NCBI GenBank assembly: GCA_013812695.1 | Contig: JACCSZ010000291.1 | Span: forward strand, 1 to 9,271 | Reading direction: 5' to 3' | DNA: 9,271 bases | From: Gemmatimonadales bacterium | GTDB taxonomy: Bacteria; Gemmatimonadota; Gemmatimonadetes; Gemmatimonadales; GWC2-71-9 | Position numbers and translations under genes: made by a program | Shown here: piece by piece, positions 7,663 through 9,271 of the stretch | How positions within the stretch are numbered: position 1 is the stretch's first letter | How the letters are laid out: each line of letters starts with the position of its first letter | Notes under the pieces: model-generated | The model's input: the letters and a program-made list of their open reading frames with translations, nothing else | Databases searched by the model: none | Told to the model about the DNA's origin: nothing

Positions 7663-8109
7663 TCAACGAGTTCGGCGGGCGTCCAGACTCGCGGGCCCAG
7701 CGCCGTTCGCGGCCAGAAACAGGAAGATGACCATGTAGAGCAGCGCCACCTCGCCGCCGTTCTGGATGGGCCAGGCGCCCTGTTGGAGGTGCGCCTGGAA
7801 GTAGGCGACGAGCATCTCGCCGGCCAGCAGGAAGGCCACCGGACGCGTGAAGAGCCCGAGCACCAGCAGCAACCCGCCGAAGCACTCGAGCATTCCGGCC
7901 AATCCCATCTGCGATACTAGCGGCGCCGCGGTGCCGGGTGTTTCACCGACCCCCCCGAACATGCCGAACAACTTCTGCAAGCCATGCTGCATGAAGAGCA
8001 GCCCCGCGGCGATTCGGAGCACGGCGTGCGTGGTCGGACCAAGCGAGGCGAGCGCAGCGCGGGCGGACGAGCGGTCGGCGAGCGTGGGGGTACCGAGGGA
8101 GCTGGACAT
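7663..8109 (-). CDS. DoxX-family integral membrane protein
   Basis: A 148-residue DoxX-family protein with four predicted transmembrane helices at about residues 28-48, 67-87, 89-107 and 118-136. The first helix carries the family-like LRIAAGLLFMQHGLQKLFGMFGG sequence pattern (starts at residue 31), the second GLLLVLGLFTRP, and the fourth is preceded by NGGEVALLY (residues 117-125). Family members are linked to thiosulfate oxidation, oxidative-stress complexes or terminal oxidase subunits, but most, including this one, have no assigned reaction. The start is supported by AGAGGA (8117-8122 on the plus strand as TCCTCT) with a 7-nt spacer. It is convergent with the glycan operon, with 7 nt between the two stops and no visible terminator hairpin between them. 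It appears to be an independent single-gene unit reading away from the tRNA/integrase region. Confidence 0.9.
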   Translation of the reverse strand: MSSSLGTPTLADRSSARAALASLGPTTHAVLRIAAGLLFMQHGLQKLFGMFGGVGETPGTAAPLVSQMGLAGMLECFGGLLLVLGLFTRPVAFLLAGEMLVAYFQAHLQQGAWPIQNGGEVALLYMVIFLFLAANGAGPASLDARRTR

Positions 8110-8116
8110 GATACCG

Positions 8117-8122
8117 TCCTCT
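8117..8122 (-). promoter_or_regulatory. Ribosome binding site of the DoxX gene
   Basis: On the minus strand this reads AGAGGA, 7 nt before the ATG at 8109. It confirms that start over upstream in-frame possibilities. No convincing -35/-10 pair is visible in the 110 nt further upstream. Confidence 0.65.
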
Positions 8123-8128
8123 GAGTGC

Positions 8129-8152
8129 GCGGTGTGAGTGAGACTCGAACTC
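8129..8152 (-). repeat. Degenerate copy of the tRNA-Ser 3' end (possible old att site)
   Basis: This 24-bp segment matches the 3' end of the tRNA-Ser gene (8568-8591) at 21 of 24 positions, in the same orientation, and all three differences are transitions. It covers the T loop, the 3' side of the T stem, the acceptor 3' strand and the discriminator base, then similarity stops. Upstream sequence on the minus strand has no D arm or anticodon arm, so this is not a second tRNA. A displaced tRNA 3' end downstream of an intact tRNA is the usual footprint of an element integrated by a tyrosine recombinase. The 439-bp offset and the divergence suggest an old, mostly deleted insertion. Confidence 0.5.
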
Positions 8153-8163
8153 TAATGCCGGGG

Positions 8164-8190
8164 CCGCGCTCATGCGCGGGCTCCAGCCCG
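8164..8190. repeat. Two overlapping small inverted repeats
   Basis: CCGCGC-TCAT-GCGCGG (8164-8179, 6-bp stem) overlaps CGGGCT-CC-AGCCCG (8177-8190, 6-bp stem with only 2 nt between the arms), so only one could form at a time. They lie upstream of the DoxX gene, between it and the DUF4396 remnant. No T-run follows either one, so a terminator is not supported. They may be operator-like or simply GC-rich chance. Confidence 0.2.
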
Positions 8191-8229
8191 TGGCTTTCTG
8201 GACGTGCGGCGCGGCCGCCTGGAGCAGCT

Positions 8230-8544
8230 ATGCACGATGAAGCAGGTGAGAGGGACCCATGCGCACTAGGAAGGGTGCATTGTCTGACGGGTTGTGCGAT
8301 TGGGGAAGCTCGCCCTCACGGCGGATACGATCTCGATCGCCATCATTGAGATGTAGACAATGCGGTCAAGCTGGTATCCGGGGGTCATGGAGGCTGGGCT
8401 GGTAGCGGGCGGTTCTGGGGCAGTCTCGCGTTCGAGCTGGTCATCGCCGGGGCCGCGGCACTCCCGCTGAATCGGTGGCTGATTGCCCGTGGTCGAGGGC
8501 ACGCGGTGGTCCACTCGTTTCACGGTTCCCGGCATCGGCATTGA
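8230..8544 (+). pseudogene. Remnant of a DUF4396-family membrane protein gene
   Basis: The pieces of a DUF4396 (PF14342) protein are in order but broken across frames. It starts with ATG 8230, with GGAG at 8221-8224 and a 5-nt spacer, in the frame giving MHDEAG... and the family signature VHCLTGCAIGE (ends 8307). It then jumps directly to KLALTADTISIAIIEM in another frame (8306-8353), so the middle of the protein, which normally includes a GMVIG-type helix, is deleted. After an in-frame TAG at 8354 the match resumes one frame over as VDNAVKLV (8353-8376), moves again for PGVMEAGLV (8378-8403 region) and returns for FWGSLAFELV, ALPLNRWLIARGRGHAVVH and the TGA at 8542. At least three frameshifts plus the deletion rule out a functional product. 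The normal function of the family is unknown. Identification relies on remembered family sequences. Confidence 0.72.
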
Positions 8545-8567
8545 CAGCGCGACGCTCGTTGCTTCCA

Positions 8568-8591
8568 GCGGCGTGGGTGAGATTCGAACTC
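8568..8591 (-). repeat. Intact copy of the tRNA-Ser 3'-end repeat
   Basis: This is the 3' end of the tRNA-Ser gene (T loop, 3' T stem, acceptor strand, discriminator G) plus one flanking base. It pairs with the degenerate copy at 8129-8152 in direct orientation. Together they bracket 415 bp that hold the DUF4396 remnant. Confidence 0.5.
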
Positions 8592-8655
8592 ACGAAGGAC
8601 TTGCGCCCTTGGCGGTTTTCAAGACCGCTGCCTTCAACCGCTCGGCCACCACGCC
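8569..8655 (-). tRNA. tRNA-Ser(UGA)
   Basis: An 87-nt type II tRNA. Read on the minus strand it has a perfect 7-bp acceptor stem (GGCGTGG with CCACGCC), T8-G9, a 3-bp D stem (GCC/GGC) with GAGCGGTTGAA between, an anticodon stem GCGGT/ACCGC with loop CTTGAAA (anticodon TGA at 8619-8621), a long variable arm with an AAGGG/TCCTT stem, a T stem GTGAG/CTCAC with loop TTCGAAT, and discriminator G. The long variable arm and G73 are serine identity features, and UGA reads UCN codons. The 3' CCA is not encoded. It lies 19 nt downstream of the integrase stop on the same strand, so any dedicated promoter must be inside the integrase 3' end. No clear promoter was found there. Confidence 0.96.
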
Positions 8656-8674
8656 TGAAAGGACTTACGCGTTG

Positions 8675-9271
8675 CTACGCTTCGGTTGTCCGTGTTTTGT
8701 CCGTGTCATCCTCAAAATCATCCGAGCCGTCCACGAACACCGCTAGTCGCGCCATCGCCCGGTGCGCCATCTCCGGCCGGATGTGCGAGTAGCAGTCGGC
8801 CGTCAGGGCAATCGTGCTGTGGCCGAGCACGTCTTGCACGAATTTCAGCGGCTCGCCCGCCTCTAGCAGCAAGGTCGCGCACGTATGCCGGGCATCGTAC
8901 AGCCGCATGGTCGGGACGCCGACCGCCGCCACCGCGCGGACCCACTGCTTCGACACCACGTCCGCCCGCAACGGCTTGCCTCGGTCATCCGCGAACACGA
9001 AATCATAGCCGGGCGCGGACCGTCCAGCCACCAACCGTTCCACCGTATGCCGATCCCGATGCGCCACGAGCGACGCGACGGCCTGCGGGACCAGCGGCAC
9101 CGCCCGGCGGCTCTTGCCGGTCTTGGTGTCCTGCAAGGACCACCCGCCGCCCCGCTTCGGCCGGTAGAGCGTCCGTCGCACCCGCAACTGCGGCGTGATG
9201 GACGTCAGGTCGAGGTCACTCCACTTGAGCGCCAAGGTTTCGCTGGGTCGGAGCCCGGCGAAGACCTGCAC
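8675..9271 (-). CDS. Tyrosine recombinase/integrase, C-terminal part (partial)
   Basis: The catalytic half of a phage- or ICE-type tyrosine integrase. The gene enters from beyond the right window edge, so the N-terminal arm-binding and core-binding domains are not visible. In the 198 visible residues, numbered from the edge, the active site is complete: R8 (AGLRPSE), the beta-hairpin lysine K50 (DTKTGKSRR), Y125-x-x-R128 (LYDARHTCAT, where Tyr replaces the first His, as in many such integrases), H151 (LGHST) and the nucleophile Y161 (DCYSHI). The tail after about residue 180 is acidic (DGSDDFEDDTD). It probably integrates and excises an element that lies mainly to the right of the window. Its 3' end is next to tRNA-Ser, a common target for the family, although here it lies on the 5' side of the tRNA, which is unusual. 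It looks intact as far as seen. Confidence 0.92.
   Translation of the reverse strand: MQVFAGLRPSETLALKWSDLDLTSITPQLRVRRTLYRPKRGGGWSLQDTKTGKSRRAVPLVPQAVASLVAHRDRHTVERLVAGRSAPGYDFVFADDRGKPLRADVVSKQWVRAVAAVGVPTMRLYDARHTCATLLLEAGEPLKFVQDVLGHSTIALTADCYSHIRPEMAHRAMARLAVFVDGSDDFEDDTDKTRTTEA
8686..8706. repeat. Tandem 10-bp direct repeat, possible integrase arm-type sites
   Basis: TTGTCCGTGT occurs at 8686-8695 and again at 8697-8706, exactly identical with a 1-bp gap (11-bp period, about one helical turn). The repeat lies in the last codons of the integrase gene, about 30-50 bp from the 5' end of the tRNA. Short direct repeats close to an integrase gene and its core site are typical of arm-type binding sites. 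The role is inferred from position only. Confidence 0.35.

Larger units (their letters stand above)
8110..8568. other. Gene-poor decayed stretch between DoxX and tRNA-Ser
   Basis: This 459-bp stretch contains no intact gene. It holds, left to right, the DoxX ribosome site, the displaced tRNA 3' end (8129-8152), two small overlapping inverted repeats (8164-8190) and the DUF4396 remnant (8230-8544). The last 24 nt before the tRNA 3' end show no terminator hairpin or T-run. Its content fits the residue of an old insertion at tRNA-Ser. Confidence 0.6.

Noticed and set aside
7643..7680. Bidirectional terminator between the convergent operon end and DoxX
   Set aside because: Only 7 nt separate the stops, and I see no stable hairpin followed by T-runs on either strand.
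8129..8230. A second complete tRNA gene on the minus strand
   Set aside because: Only the T loop, 3' T strand and acceptor 3' strand match. There is no D arm, anticodon arm or matching 5' acceptor strand.
8475..8792. Plus-strand open frames running across the tRNA
   Set aside because: They run through the tRNA-Ser gene and the antisense of the integrase. The only meaningful protein similarity in the area belongs to the DUF4396 remnant in other frames.
1..9271. CRISPR array, insertion sequence or defence system
   Set aside because: No regularly spaced repeats, no transposase motifs or paired terminal inverted repeats, and no recognisable defence genes were found. The only mobile-element signals are the partial integrase and the tRNA-associated repeats.

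Overview
The window is high-GC bacterial DNA (roughly two thirds G+C by eye), with strongly GC3-biased codons, long antisense shadow frames and very tight gene packing. No lineage marker is present. A soil or sediment bacterium from a high-GC phylum (for example Gemmatimonadota, Myxococcota, Acidobacteriota or Actinomycetota) would fit, but this is a guess.

Region 1 (1-7655, + strand) is an unbroken seven-gene operon for a surface polysaccharide or lipid-linked glycan. It encodes a GT4 glycosyltransferase, an ArnD-like/NodB-fold deacetylase, UDP-GlcNAc 2-epimerase (WecB type), an extended-SDR NAD-dependent sugar epimerase/dehydratase, a class I SAM methyltransferase, an AsnB-type glutamine amidotransferase and a 227-residue protein that I read as a divergent Coq4-family member. 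Four junctions are 4-bp ATGA/GTGA stop-start overlaps and the other two have gaps of 1-2 nt, so translation is probably coupled. The likely logic is supply of an activated sugar (UDP-ManNAc), transfer to a carrier lipid or growing chain, then decoration by N-deacylation or deformylation, methylation and amidation. The role of the Coq4-like protein is unknown.

Region 2 (7663-8109, - strand) is a convergent DoxX-family four-helix membrane protein. Its stop lies 7 nt from the stop of the operon's last gene.

Region 3 (8110-9271) is a genome-plasticity spot. It holds a decayed, internally deleted and frameshifted DUF4396-type membrane protein gene (8230-8544), an intact tRNA-Ser(UGA) on the minus strand (8569-8655), and the C-terminal catalytic half of a tyrosine recombinase (8675 to beyond the window end) that ends 19 nt upstream of the tRNA. 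A second, degenerate copy of the tRNA 3' end (24 bp, 21 identical, same orientation) lies at 8129-8152, so the tRNA and this copy bracket the pseudogene like the two ends of an old integration. Two 10-bp direct repeats at an 11-bp period sit in the 3' end of the integrase gene and could be arm-type recombinase sites.

No complete new defence or mobile system is visible. The most notable signals are the Coq4-like protein in a glycan operon, the ArnD-like enzyme without other Arn genes, and the layered tRNA-Ser integration scar with an integrase on the unexpected (5') side of the tRNA.
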